From Virgisporangium aurantiacum (GTDB lineage Bacteria > Actinomycetota > Actinomycetes > Mycobacteriales > Micromonosporaceae), in contig NZ_BOPG01000008.1 of assembly GCF_016863635.1 (NCBI RefSeq), positions 37,712 to 101,711 of the forward strand: a stretch of DNA of 64,000 nucleotides. Reading direction: 5' to 3'. A program made the position numbers and the translations under genes. The stretch's first letter is position 1, and every line of letters starts with the position of its first letter. Below the pieces are notes generated by a model. The model was not told the origin of the DNA. It did not search any database and saw only the letters and a program-made list of their open reading frames with translations. Positions 9,392 to 17,660 of the stretch are shown here, one piece after another.

Positions 9392-10098
9392 GGGCGCCAC
9401 TCTTCAGAAAATTCTTCGGGACGCGCACCAGCGCCGGCCCAGTACGTACGGCCCTCGCCGTCGATCACCACCACACGGGGCGTACGGGCCCGACCCCAGG
9501 CCACCGCCGCGGCCGTGTCGGGCCACACCGGACCCTCCTCGATCACCGACGCCGAGCCCTCCGGGTCGCCGGGCCGGCCGGCACTCCAGTAACCGGTCCA
9601 CACCTGCTGGCCACCCGCGATGTCGGGGTGCAGGAACGCGGTGCCGCTGCCCACCCGGTTCGACAGCACGGCCGGCACCCGGCTGGTCGAGTCGACCGCC
9701 GGCTGCCCGACCTTGCCGAGGTCGATCTCGTCGAACGCGTACGGCAGCAGGTCTTCCATCGTCACCGGGCCGCTGACGTGGTCGACCAGCATCTTCGGCC
9801 CGCCGTGTTCCCACAGCAGTTGGCGGCAGCGGCCGCACGGCATCAGCGGTTCGCCGTTGCCGTCGACGCACGCCATCGCCACGAGCCGGCCGCCGCCGGA
9901 CGCGTGCAGCGCCGACACCAGGCCGCACTCGGCGCACAGGCCCAGCCCGTACGACGCGTTCTCGACGTTGCAGGCGCTGAGCACCCGCCCGTCGTCGACC
10001 AGGGCGGCGACGCCCACCGGGAAGTTCGAGTACGGCGCGTACGCCCGCCGCATCGCTGCGACGGCCGCGGCGCGCAGGGCGACCCAGTCCGGACTCAT
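9388..10098 (-). CDS. cdd: Cytidine deaminase with C-terminal extension
   Basis: Residues 1 to about 130 are a zinc cytidine deaminase, with YSNFPVG, CNVENASYG, the zinc/catalytic CAEC and PCGRCRQLL. It converts cytidine or deoxycytidine to uridine or deoxyuridine. The total length of 236 residues is about 100 more than usual. The extra part contains WTGYWSAG, WPDTAAAVAWGRARTPRVVV and TYWAGAG and looks like a small separate domain of unknown function. The start is ATG 10098, 26 bp after the permease stop, so cdd appears to be part of the nucleoside transporter operon and feeds deoA downstream. Confidence 0.93.
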   Translation of the reverse strand: MSPDWVALRAAAVAAMRRAYAPYSNFPVGVAALVDDGRVLSACNVENASYGLGLCAECGLVSALHASGGGRLVAMACVDGNGEPLMPCGRCRQLLWEHGGPKMLVDHVSGPVTMEDLLPYAFDEIDLGKVGQPAVDSTSRVPAVLSNRVGSGTAFLHPDIAGGQQVWTGYWSAGRPGDPEGSASVIEEGPVWPDTAAAVAWGRARTPRVVVIDGEGRTYWAGAGARPEEFSEEWRP

Positions 10099-10124
10099 GG
10101 ATGTGATCGTAGACCCGTTCAAGA

Positions 10125-11414
10125 TCAGGTCGAGCGTCTGTACGGAATTCCGTCGGCGGCCGGGGGCCGCAGCCGCTGCGCCGCCAGCGCCAGCACCACG
10201 AGCGTGGTGACGTGCGGCGTGAACTGCACGAACGGCACCGGAACCTGGTCGGTGAAGAAGTAGGAGATCGCGGCCAGCACCGAGAGCCCGATCGCCACCC
10301 CACCGATCACGAACTTGCGCCGGTACACCTGCCAGGCGCCGACCGCCAGCAGGATGCCCGAGATGAGCAGCAGCAGCGCGTGGATCGACGTCGTACCGCC
10401 GCGGAGCTGCAGCGCGTCGGTGTAGCCGAACAGCGCCGCACCGGCCGCGAGGCCACCCGGCCGCCAGTTGCCGAAGATCATCGCGGCCAGGCCGATGTAC
10501 CCGCGGCCATTGGTCTGGCCCTCGCGGTAGATGTCGGCGGCGACCATCGACAGGAACGCGCCGCCGAGGCCGGCGATCGCGCCGGAGACGACCACCGCGT
10601 AGTACTTGTACAGGTAGACGTTGACGCCCAGCGTCTCCGCCGCGTGCGGCGCCTCGCCCACCGAGCGCAGCCGCAGGCCGAACGACGTGCGCCAGAGCAG
10701 GTAGAACGTGACGGGCACCAGCACCACGGCCACGATCGTGAGCACCGAAACGTCGGTGAGCAGGCCCCGGACGATCCCGGCCAGGTCGCTGACCAGGAAC
10801 CAGTGCTTGCTCTCCAGCCCTTCGGTGAGCCAGGTGACGCCGGGCACCGACAGGTCGGGCGGCTGCTCGACCGACGGCGACTGGTTCACCCCGCCGCCCT
10901 CCTCGTTGGCGAACGTCAACGAGGACAGGTAGCGGGTGACGCCGAGCGCCAGGATGTTGATCGCGACACCGGACACGATGTGGTCGACGCCGAACGTCAC
11001 GGTGGCGACGGCGTGCAGCAGACCGCCCAGCGCGCCACCGATCACCGCCGCGATCAGGCCGACGGCCCAGCCCCAGTTCAACGAGCCCCAGGCACCGAAC
11101 CACGTCCCGAAGATCATCATGCCTTCGAGGCCGATGTTCACGACGCCCGCCCGCTCGGCCCAGAGACCGCCGAGGCCGGCGAGGCCGATCGGCACCGCGG
11201 CCTGCAACGCGGCGTGCGTGGCGCCGCTGGACGTCAGGTCGTTCGCGCCGGTCATGACGCGCACCAGCGACAACGCGATGACGCCGGCGAAGATCGCCCC
11301 GGACGTGATCAGCAGGATCATCGGCAGGCTCAGCCGCCGCTTCTTCGGCCCGGGGTCACCGGTGCCGGCCGCGGCACCACCCGGCGCCGGCGTGAGGAGC
11401 GAATCCGCGGTCAT
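10125..11414 (-). CDS. Nucleoside-type ABC transporter permease (second subunit)
   Basis: This 429-residue inner-membrane protein has about ten hydrophobic helices and the family motifs GLWAERAGVVNIGLEGMM, SGVAINILALG and LRSVGEAPHAAETLGV, typical of BPD_transp_2 permeases paired with BmpA-type binding proteins. ATG 11414 has a strong AAGGAGG upstream and overlaps the preceding permease stop by 4 bp. It forms the heteromeric channel with the gene upstream, and the adjacent cdd and deoA point to nucleosides as substrate. Confidence 0.9.
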   Translation of the reverse strand: MTADSLLTPAPGGAAAGTGDPGPKKRRLSLPMILLITSGAIFAGVIALSLVRVMTGANDLTSSGATHAALQAAVPIGLAGLGGLWAERAGVVNIGLEGMMIFGTWFGAWGSLNWGWAVGLIAAVIGGALGGLLHAVATVTFGVDHIVSGVAINILALGVTRYLSSLTFANEEGGGVNQSPSVEQPPDLSVPGVTWLTEGLESKHWFLVSDLAGIVRGLLTDVSVLTIVAVVLVPVTFYLLWRTSFGLRLRSVGEAPHAAETLGVNVYLYKYYAVVVSGAIAGLGGAFLSMVAADIYREGQTNGRGYIGLAAMIFGNWRPGGLAAGAALFGYTDALQLRGGTTSIHALLLLISGILLAVGAWQVYRRKFVIGGVAIGLSVLAAISYFFTDQVPVPFVQFTPHVTTLVVLALAAQRLRPPAADGIPYRRST

Positions 11415-12556
11415 GCCACTTCCTCCTTGGCCGGCGACGTCGGCGGGGTCGGCGGAACCGCCGCCGTACCCGTCGACTCGCCGACCTGCTTCTGCTGGAT
11501 CCGGCGACCGATGCGGGCGGCCAACTCGTACGCGACGACGACCGCCAGCACCACCGTGCCCTGCATGATCGTCACCGTCTCGCGCGGGATGTCGTTCAGG
11601 TCGAGGATCTGCGCGGAGTTCTCCAGCGCGCCCCACAGCATCGCGCCGAGGATCATTCCGATCGGATGATTGCGGCCGAGCAGCGCGATCGCGATGCCGG
11701 TGAACCCGTACCCACCGACGTTCTCGGCGACGGCGTGCGTCTGCCCGAGCAGTTCCGGCAGCCCGATCAGCCCGGCCACCGCGCCGGACAGCATCATCGT
11801 GACGACCACCATCCGCTTGGCGTCGACACCGCTGGCCACCGCGGCCGACGGGCTGTGCCCGGTGGCCCGCAGGTCGTACCCGAACCGGGTCCGCTCGATC
11901 ATGAACCAGTACCCGACGCCGACCAGCGCGGCGATGATGCCGAACCCGAAGAACCGGGCGTTGGTGCCGGGAATCAGGAGGATGCCGGGGATCCAGGCGT
12001 CCTTCTCCAGGATCGGGGTGGTCACCGAGTTGCTGCCCGGCGCCCGCACTCCGAGCAGGTCGGTGGTGAGCAGCCAGGCGAACAGGCCACCGGCGATGAA
12101 GTTCAGCATGATCGTCGAGATGACCTCGCTGACGCCGCGGGTGACCTTGAGCAGGCCGGCGATGCTCGCCCACGCGGCGCCGACCACCATCGCGGCGAGG
12201 ATCATCAGCACGATCCGCACCGGACCGGGCAGGCCCTGGGTGAACGACGCACCGCCGAGCGCACCGGCCAGCAGCACGGCGAGCCGGTACTGGCCCTCGA
12301 TGCCGATGTTGAACAGGCCCATCCGGAACCCGATCGCGGCCGCGACCGCGCCGAGGTAGTAGTACACCGTCTTGTTCAGGATGCCGTTGATGGTTCCGGG
12401 GCGGGTGCCGTACTCCCACATCGCCTGGAACGTCGAGATGACCTCGTGGCCACCGAGCGTGAGCACCAGCGCCGAGACCAGCACCGAGATCAGCAGCGCG
12501 ACGATCGGCGCCACGATCGGCGGGAGGATCCGCACCGGATCGAACCGGCCCTTCAT
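11411..12556 (-). CDS. Nucleoside-type ABC transporter permease (first subunit)
   Basis: This 381-residue membrane protein has many hydrophobic helices, GFRMGLFNIGIEGQYRLA and RATGHSPSAAVASGV, matching BPD_transp_2 permeases of the BmpA/nucleoside ABC group. ATG 12556 overlaps the ATPase stop (ATGA), and its own stop overlaps the second permease start. The chain of overlaps suggests coupled synthesis of the two permeases and the ATPase. Confidence 0.9.
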   Translation of the reverse strand: MKGRFDPVRILPPIVAPIVALLISVLVSALVLTLGGHEVISTFQAMWEYGTRPGTINGILNKTVYYYLGAVAAAIGFRMGLFNIGIEGQYRLAVLLAGALGGASFTQGLPGPVRIVLMILAAMVVGAAWASIAGLLKVTRGVSEVISTIMLNFIAGGLFAWLLTTDLLGVRAPGSNSVTTPILEKDAWIPGILLIPGTNARFFGFGIIAALVGVGYWFMIERTRFGYDLRATGHSPSAAVASGVDAKRMVVVTMMLSGAVAGLIGLPELLGQTHAVAENVGGYGFTGIAIALLGRNHPIGMILGAMLWGALENSAQILDLNDIPRETVTIMQGTVVLAVVVAYELAARIGRRIQQKQVGESTGTAAVPPTPPTSPAKEEVA

Positions 12557-14145
12557 GCCTGCTCCCCCTCGGTCTTCTTTTCCAGCGACTTTTCCAGCGA
12601 CGGACCCGCGTGCACCGGGTCGTCGGTCGCGCCCGTCATCGCCAGGCCGAGCTGCTCGGGCGTCACCGCGGCCGGGTCGACGGTGGCGACGAACCTGCCC
12701 CGGTAGATCACCTGCAGGGTGTCGGACAGGCCGATCAGCTCGTCGAGGTCGGCCGAGATCAGCAGGACGCCCATGCCGGCCCGCCGGGCGGCCCGGATGT
12801 GGTCCCAGATCGCAGCCTGCGCGCCCACGTCGACCCCGCGCGTCGGGTGGGCCGCGATCAGCACCTTCGGCTCGTGGCTCATCTCCCGACCGACGATCAG
12901 TTTCTGCTGGTTGCCGCCGGACAGGGCGCCGGCCGAGACCTCGATGCCCGGCGTACGGACGTCGTACGCGGCGACGATGCGCTCGGTGTCGCGCCGGGCG
13001 GCCCCCGAGGTGATCAGGAACCCGTTCGAGTTCGGCGGCTCGGTCTGGTGGCCGAGGATCCGGTTCTCCCACAGGGGCGCGTCGAGCAGCAGGCCGTGCC
13101 GGTGCCGGTCCTCCGGGATGTAGCCGATGCCCTTGACCCGGCGCTGCCGGGTGCCCCAGGTGGTGATGTCGGCGTCATCGAGCGTCACGGTGCCGGTCGA
13201 GGCGCGCATGCCCATGATCGCTTCGACCAGTTCGGCCTGGCCGTTGCCCTCGACACCCGCGATGCCGAGCACCTCGCCGCGGCGGATCCGCAGGCTGACG
13301 TCGTCGATGATGGTGCGGCCGGTGTCGGTGTAGACCGACAGGTCGCGGACGTCGAGCACGACCTCGTCGGTGACCGTCGACTCGCGCGTCTCCGGGCTGG
13401 GCAGCTCGCTGCCGACCATCAGCGTGGCGAGTTCGCGCGCGGTGACGTCGCCGGGCTTCACCGAGGCGACCGTGGTGCCGCGCCGGATCACGGTGATCGC
13501 GTCGGCGACCGACAGCACCTCGTGCAGTTTGTGCGAGATGAAGATGATCGTGAGGCCGTCGCGGGTGAGCTGGCGCAGGTTGCCGAACAGCTCGTCGACC
13601 TCCTGCGGCACCAGCACCGCCGTGGGCTCGTCGAGGATGAGGATGTTGGCGCCGCGGTAGAGCACCTTGACGATCTCGACCCGCTGGCGGGCGCCGACGC
13701 CGAGCTCTTCCATCAGCGGGCCGGGGTCGACGCCCAGGCCGTACTGCGCGGAGATCTCGCGGATCCGGTCGGCCGCCCGGCCGCCGATGCCGGCCACCTT
13801 CTCGGCGCCGAGAACCACGTTCTCCAGCACGGTGAGGTTGTCGGCGAGCATGAAATGCTGGTGCACCATGCCGATGCCGGCGGCGATCGCCTGCTGCGGA
13901 GTGTGCAGGGTCGACGTCTTCCCGTCGATGAGGATCTCGCCCTCGTCGGGGCGGTACATCCCGTACAGGATCTTCATCAGGGTGGACTTGCCCGCGCCGT
14001 TCTCGCCGACGATGGCGTGGATGGTGCCCCGGTCGACCCGGAGGTGGATGTCGGAGTTCGCCACGACGCCGGGAAAGCGTTTGGTGATGCCGCGCAGTTC
14101 AACCGCTACGCGCCCAGCCGAGGGGTCGCCGGGTGATTCGGCCAT
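12553..14145 (-). CDS. Duplicated ABC ATPase of the nucleoside transporter
   Basis: The 530-residue cytoplasmic ATPase has two ABC domains, as in RbsA-like proteins. The first half has Walker A GENGAGKST, a degenerate signature (VGARQRVEIVKVL) and Walker B ILILDEPTAVL. The second half has a non-canonical P-loop GVEGNGQAELVE and a normal signature LSGGNQQKLIVGRE. This asymmetry is usual for sugar/nucleoside importers with one consensus ATP site. A hairpin between this gene and bmpA may lower its expression relative to the binding protein. Confidence 0.92.
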   Translation of the reverse strand: MAESPGDPSAGRVAVELRGITKRFPGVVANSDIHLRVDRGTIHAIVGENGAGKSTLMKILYGMYRPDEGEILIDGKTSTLHTPQQAIAAGIGMVHQHFMLADNLTVLENVVLGAEKVAGIGGRAADRIREISAQYGLGVDPGPLMEELGVGARQRVEIVKVLYRGANILILDEPTAVLVPQEVDELFGNLRQLTRDGLTIIFISHKLHEVLSVADAITVIRRGTTVASVKPGDVTARELATLMVGSELPSPETRESTVTDEVVLDVRDLSVYTDTGRTIIDDVSLRIRRGEVLGIAGVEGNGQAELVEAIMGMRASTGTVTLDDADITTWGTRQRRVKGIGYIPEDRHRHGLLLDAPLWENRILGHQTEPPNSNGFLITSGAARRDTERIVAAYDVRTPGIEVSAGALSGGNQQKLIVGREMSHEPKVLIAAHPTRGVDVGAQAAIWDHIRAARRAGMGVLLISADLDELIGLSDTLQVIYRGRFVATVDPAAVTPEQLGLAMTGATDDPVHAGPSLEKSLEKKTEGEQA

Positions 14146-14206
14146 CTGTCACTCCAGGGCAGGGGGCGATCTTTGCAGGGATCGCATCTTTCCAAAGGAA
14201 TGCGAC

Positions 14207-14233
14207 CGGCGGGGGGCACGAGGCCCCCCGCCG
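14207..14233 (-). terminator. GC-rich hairpin between bmpA-like gene and ABC ATPase
   Basis: CGGCGGGGGGC at 14207-14217 pairs with GCCCCCCGCCG at 14223-14233 around a 5-base loop, giving an 11-bp stem. It lies after the binding-protein stop (14251) and before the ATPase start (14145). There is no clean U-tract, so it may be a partial terminator or an mRNA-stabilising hairpin that favours binding-protein expression. Confidence 0.6.
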
Positions 14234-14250
14234 TCGGAATTCTTTACTAC

Positions 14251-15321
14251 CTACGCCTCGGGCACCTTGATCGTGCCGGCGATGATGTCCGCCTTGTACT
14301 TGTCGAGCTGGGCCTTGATGTCGTCGATCTTGCCGCCCGACGTGGAGTAGCCCACGCCCTCGGCCTTCAGGTCGAACACGACCTTGCCGGCGGTGAACTT
14401 GCCGGCGGCCTGGTCCTTGATGAAGTTGTAGACGGCCACGTCGACCCGCTTGAGCATCGACGTGATGATGACGTCCTTGAGGTCGGCCTGCACGGTGTTG
14501 TACTGGTCCGAGTCGACGCCGATCGCCCACTTGCCCTTGGCCTTGGCGGCCTTGAACACGCCGGAGCCGGAGCCGCCGGCGGCCTGGTAGACCACGTCGG
14601 CACCCTGGTCGTACATGCCGGTGGCCTGGGTCTCACCCTTGGCCGGGTCGTTGAAGCCCGAGCACTTGTCGGCCGGGGTCGACAGGTAGTTGCTCAGCAC
14701 CTTGGTGCCGGCCTTCGCGGCCGCGGCACCGGCCTTGAAGCCGGCCTCGAACTTGTGGATCAACGGCACGTCGCAGCCGCCGACGAAACCGACCGTGCCG
14801 GTCTTCGTCTTCAGCGCTGCCGCCGCACCCACCAGGAACGAACCCTGCTCCTCAGCGAAGACCAGACCGGTCACGTTCGGAGCGGTGACGCTCTGGTCGT
14901 CGATGATCGCGAACTTGGTGTCCGGGCACTCCTGCGCGGCCTTGGCCAGCGGACCCGTCTTCGGGTCGGCACCCGCGTACACGAAGCCGACCGCGATGAC
15001 CGGGTTGTAACCGCCGGTACACAGCAGCTTGAGGCGCTCGAACTTGTCGTTCTCGCTCTCGTTCGCCGCCGCTTCGAGGTCTTTGGCCTCGATCTTGAGT
15101 TCCTTCATGGCGTTGTCGAGCCCCAACGCCGCGGCGTCGTTGAACGACTTGTCACCACGGCCGCCGATGTCGAACGCAAGACCGACCTTCACGGTCTTGT
15201 CGTTGCTGCCGCTGCCCCCGTCCGACCCATCGTCGTCGGTTCCCCCGCAGGCGGTCATGCCCAGCGTGATGACCGCGGCTCCGGCCAACGCGAGCATCTT
15301 CATCCCACGCACTCGGCGCAA
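14251..15321 (-). CDS. BmpA/Med-family nucleoside-binding lipoprotein
   Basis: The 356-residue protein has a basic N-terminus, a hydrophobic stretch and a lipobox ending MTAC (Cys about residue 25), so it should be a membrane-anchored extracellular lipoprotein. VGLAFDIGGRGDKSFNDAA is the classic N-terminal signature of BmpA-type purine/nucleoside-binding proteins, and VGFVYAGADPKTGP and GVDSDQYNTV also fit. I chose TTG 15321 because AAGGAG sits 6 bases upstream. ATG 15303 is an alternative, and the longer frame to 15372 adds residues unlike a signal peptide. It is the first gene of the uptake operon. Confidence 0.9.
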   Translation of the reverse strand: MRRVRGMKMLALAGAAVITLGMTACGGTDDDGSDGGSGSNDKTVKVGLAFDIGGRGDKSFNDAAALGLDNAMKELKIEAKDLEAAANESENDKFERLKLLCTGGYNPVIAVGFVYAGADPKTGPLAKAAQECPDTKFAIIDDQSVTAPNVTGLVFAEEQGSFLVGAAAALKTKTGTVGFVGGCDVPLIHKFEAGFKAGAAAAKAGTKVLSNYLSTPADKCSGFNDPAKGETQATGMYDQGADVVYQAAGGSGSGVFKAAKAKGKWAIGVDSDQYNTVQADLKDVIITSMLKRVDVAVYNFIKDQAAGKFTAGKVVFDLKAEGVGYSTSGGKIDDIKAQLDKYKADIIAGTIKVPEA

Positions 15322-15472
15322 GACGATCTCCTTCCCCAATGCACCGCCCCACTTACTTACGCGGTGACCCAACGCAGCGCAGCGTACGCCCGACCGGCCC
15401 CGGATCCGACGAATGCTGCAGGGTTGGGAGATCGGCGTTATCCGGCCGTGACCAGGAGACCTGAACGACCGG

Positions 15473-15820
15473 TCACCGCCAGAAGGTGCCGACGGCCGCG
15501 GTGACGAGGGTCAGCCCGAGGATCGCCAGGAAGTGACCCTTGTTGACCTGCGCACGTCGCCGCGAGAAGAAGACCATCACGAATATCATGACAGCGAGTA
15601 GCAGCTTCACCACCAGTTTCGCGACCGGCGGTTCCTCACCTTCCGGGCGTAACGGTGCGGCAAGGGCGATGCCGGACGCCAGCTGGATGATCGACCCCCA
15701 CAGCATCGCCGGATTGATCCGCAGCGTGCCGGTCAGATACTGGGCGAGGGTTCCGCCGAACAGCGCCGCGAACCCGACCAGATGGATGTACCGCAACACG
15801 TGCAGCAGAAGGTCGTCCAC
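15473..15820 (-). CDS. Small integral membrane protein
   Basis: From GTG 15820 the 115-residue product starts VDDLLLHVLRYIHLVGFAALFGG and has about four hydrophobic helices with a short cytoplasmic RRRAQVNKG segment. I do not recognise a named family. The longer frame starting at 15940 adds an arginine-rich non-membrane stretch and runs into the next gene, so I reject that start. It is on the same strand as the DUF3533-like gene upstream, 61 bp away. Confidence 0.65.
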   Translation of the reverse strand: MDDLLLHVLRYIHLVGFAALFGGTLAQYLTGTLRINPAMLWGSIIQLASGIALAAPLRPEGEEPPVAKLVVKLLLAVMIFVMVFFSRRRAQVNKGHFLAILGLTLVTAAVGTFWR

Positions 15821-15881
15821 GCGCCGGAGTATATGGGTGTGCCCGGCGCCGCAACTGGGCGCCGGGCTTCCACAGACGGGG

Positions 15882-16928
15882 TCAGGCGGCCACCAGTTCG
15901 GGCGCGGCCTCCGCCGGGGCCGGGCGCCGGCGCCGGGCACCGGCCGTCGCCACCAGGATCAGACCCACGACGACGTAGGACGCGAGGACGATCGCACTCC
16001 GCGTTGCGCCCGCCCAGTCGAAGTACGAAGCCGACCGGATCAGCGTCGCGCCGGCGCCCACCGGCAGGAACTGCCCGATCTCGCCCCACGGCTGCGGCAG
16101 CATCTCGGGAGCCGTCGCCAGGCCCGACAGCGGGTTGCCGACCACGAAGGCGAGCACCGCGCCGAGCGCGATCCCGGGCCGGCCGAGCAGCGCGTACAGG
16201 CCGGCGACGGTCGCGGCGATGGAGCCGGTGAGCAGCGCGATCGCGGTTGCACCGCCGAGGTAGGAGCCGGCCAGCACGCCCGTCCAGTGCATGAGACCCG
16301 CGGCCAGGAGGCCGGCGCCCGCGCCGTAACCGACGATCGCCGCCACCCGGACCGGCCGCGACCGGGCCAGCAGCGCGACCACGACGCCGGCACCGATGCT
16401 GGTGAGGATCAGCGGCAGGAACGACCCGGCGAAGCCCGCGCCGCGCGGGTCGTCGGCCGAGGTGGGCACGACGTCGACGACCTTCACGGCCGGCCCGCCC
16501 GGCTGGCCGAACTGTGCCTGCATCTGGGCCGCGAGCTGCGACAACGCGGTGGCGACGGCCGGGCTGGCGGCCGAGGCGACGTGCACCTCGACGCCGGCAG
16601 CGGCTGGTTTGTCGCCGAGTGAGGCGACGGGCTGGCTCACGATGAACGCCGCGTACGCCGTGCGGTCGGTGAGCGCCGCGTCGGCGGCGGCCGCGTCGGC
16701 CACCGTCGTGACGTCGAACGCGCCCTCGCGCGCCGCGCCCAGTTTCGCGGCGAGCGCGTCGGCGGCCTGCTGCGGGCCGGCGACCACCACCGGCAGGTCA
16801 CGCGGTTCGGCCTTCTGGGCCGGCCACGCGAACCAGAGCATCAGCAGCGCCTGCACCGCGACGACCGCCGCCAGCACGACGGCGACGGGTGGGGTCCGGC
16901 GGGGGGTGACCGCATCGTGCTCGCTCAT
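15882..16928 (-). CDS. ABC-2/DUF3533-like multi-pass membrane protein
   Basis: The 348-residue protein has one N-terminal helix, an extracytoplasmic region of about 130 residues and then about six helices near the C-terminus, the layout of YhgE/Pip- or DUF3533-like proteins related to ABC-2 permeases. No ATPase is adjacent. ATG 16928 has AAGGAG upstream. It is divergent from a TetR gene, and the shared region holds two inverted copies of AAAACGAACGATC, so it is probably the repressed target. An exporter role is plausible but not proven. Confidence 0.7.
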   Translation of the reverse strand: MSEHDAVTPRRTPPVAVVLAAVVAVQALLMLWFAWPAQKAEPRDLPVVVAGPQQAADALAAKLGAAREGAFDVTTVADAAAADAALTDRTAYAAFIVSQPVASLGDKPAAAGVEVHVASAASPAVATALSQLAAQMQAQFGQPGGPAVKVVDVVPTSADDPRGAGFAGSFLPLILTSIGAGVVVALLARSRPVRVAAIVGYGAGAGLLAAGLMHWTGVLAGSYLGGATAIALLTGSIAATVAGLYALLGRPGIALGAVLAFVVGNPLSGLATAPEMLPQPWGEIGQFLPVGAGATLIRSASYFDWAGATRSAIVLASYVVVGLILVATAGARRRRPAPAEAAPELVAA

Positions 16929-16943
16929 GATGAGCTCCTTCCT

Positions 16944-17024
16944 AAAACGAACGATCCCTCTTTTAAGTGATGAGGGAATTCTCCGCCCGGTGAGTTTGGG
17001 TTGTCAAGAACGATCGTTCGTTTT
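16944..17024. promoter_or_regulatory. Paired TetR operator half-sites in divergent promoter
   Basis: AAAACGAACGATC at 16944-16956 recurs in inverted orientation as GATCGTTCGTTTT at 17012-17024. The second copy is embedded in the palindrome AACGATCGTT. The sites flank the gap between the TetR gene (start 17037) and the membrane protein gene (start 16928), as expected for a TetR repressor that controls itself and its neighbour. Confidence 0.7.
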
Positions 17025-17036
17025 ACTTTGGGATCC

Positions 17037-17660
17037 ATGCCACGTGTCTCCGCCGAACACCTCGCCGCCCGGCGCCAACAGATCCTTGACGCGGCGCGCC
17101 GCTGTTTCGTGACCAACGGCTTCCACGCCACCTCGATGCAGCAGGTGATCAGCGAGGCGGGGCTCTCGGTCGGCGCCGTCTACCGGTACTTCCCCAGCAA
17201 GAGCGACCTGATCGCGGGCGTCGCCGCGCAACTGGCCGAGGGCATCACCGCCCAGTTGCAGTCGATCGCCGCCGACCCGGAGCGCTCGCTGGTCGACGTG
17301 ATGGACGGCGCGGTCGGCGTCGTCGACGCCAACGCGAACCCCGACGGGGCGTTGCCGATCGCCGTGCAGGTGTGGGCGGAGGCCCAGCGCGATCCGGCCC
17401 TGCGCGACCTGATCGCGCGGGTCTACGGCCAGATCACCGAGGTCTACGTGCGGATCGCCGGGCGCGCGGTCGCCCGCGGCGAACTGCCGAAAGACGCCGA
17501 TCCCGGCGCGGTCGGGCCGGCGCTCGCCGCCATGATGCTCGGCTACGGGCTGCTCAAACTCCTCACCGGCGCCGGGACGGTGGACCTGGAGCGGTACCGG
17601 GCCGGTGTCCGCGCGATCCTTGACTCTCCACCCACGGGAGACTTCACCCTGGAGTCGTGA
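17037..17660 (+). CDS. TetR-family transcriptional regulator
   Basis: The 207-residue protein starts MPRVSAEHLAARRQQILDAA and has a TetR helix-turn-helix with FVTNGFHATSMQQVISEAG and VGAVYRYFPSKSDLI (residues about 12-58), then a helical ligand domain. I chose ATG 17037 over an upstream TTG at 17001 because the latter would place the coding region over the operator. Its stop overlaps the next GTG (GTGA), so it is probably co-expressed with the MerR gene. The likely targets are the divergent membrane protein and itself. Confidence 0.88.
   Translation: MPRVSAEHLAARRQQILDAARRCFVTNGFHATSMQQVISEAGLSVGAVYRYFPSKSDLIAGVAAQLAEGITAQLQSIAADPERSLVDVMDGAVGVVDANANPDGALPIAVQVWAEAQRDPALRDLIARVYGQITEVYVRIAGRAVARGELPKDADPGAVGPALAAMMLGYGLLKLLTGAGTVDLERYRAGVRAILDSPPTGDFTLES

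Noticed and set aside
9392..9428. Extended N-terminus of deoA through the mini-ORF region
   Set aside because: The added residues have no similarity to thymidine phosphorylase, and the GTG at 9287 matches the family start.
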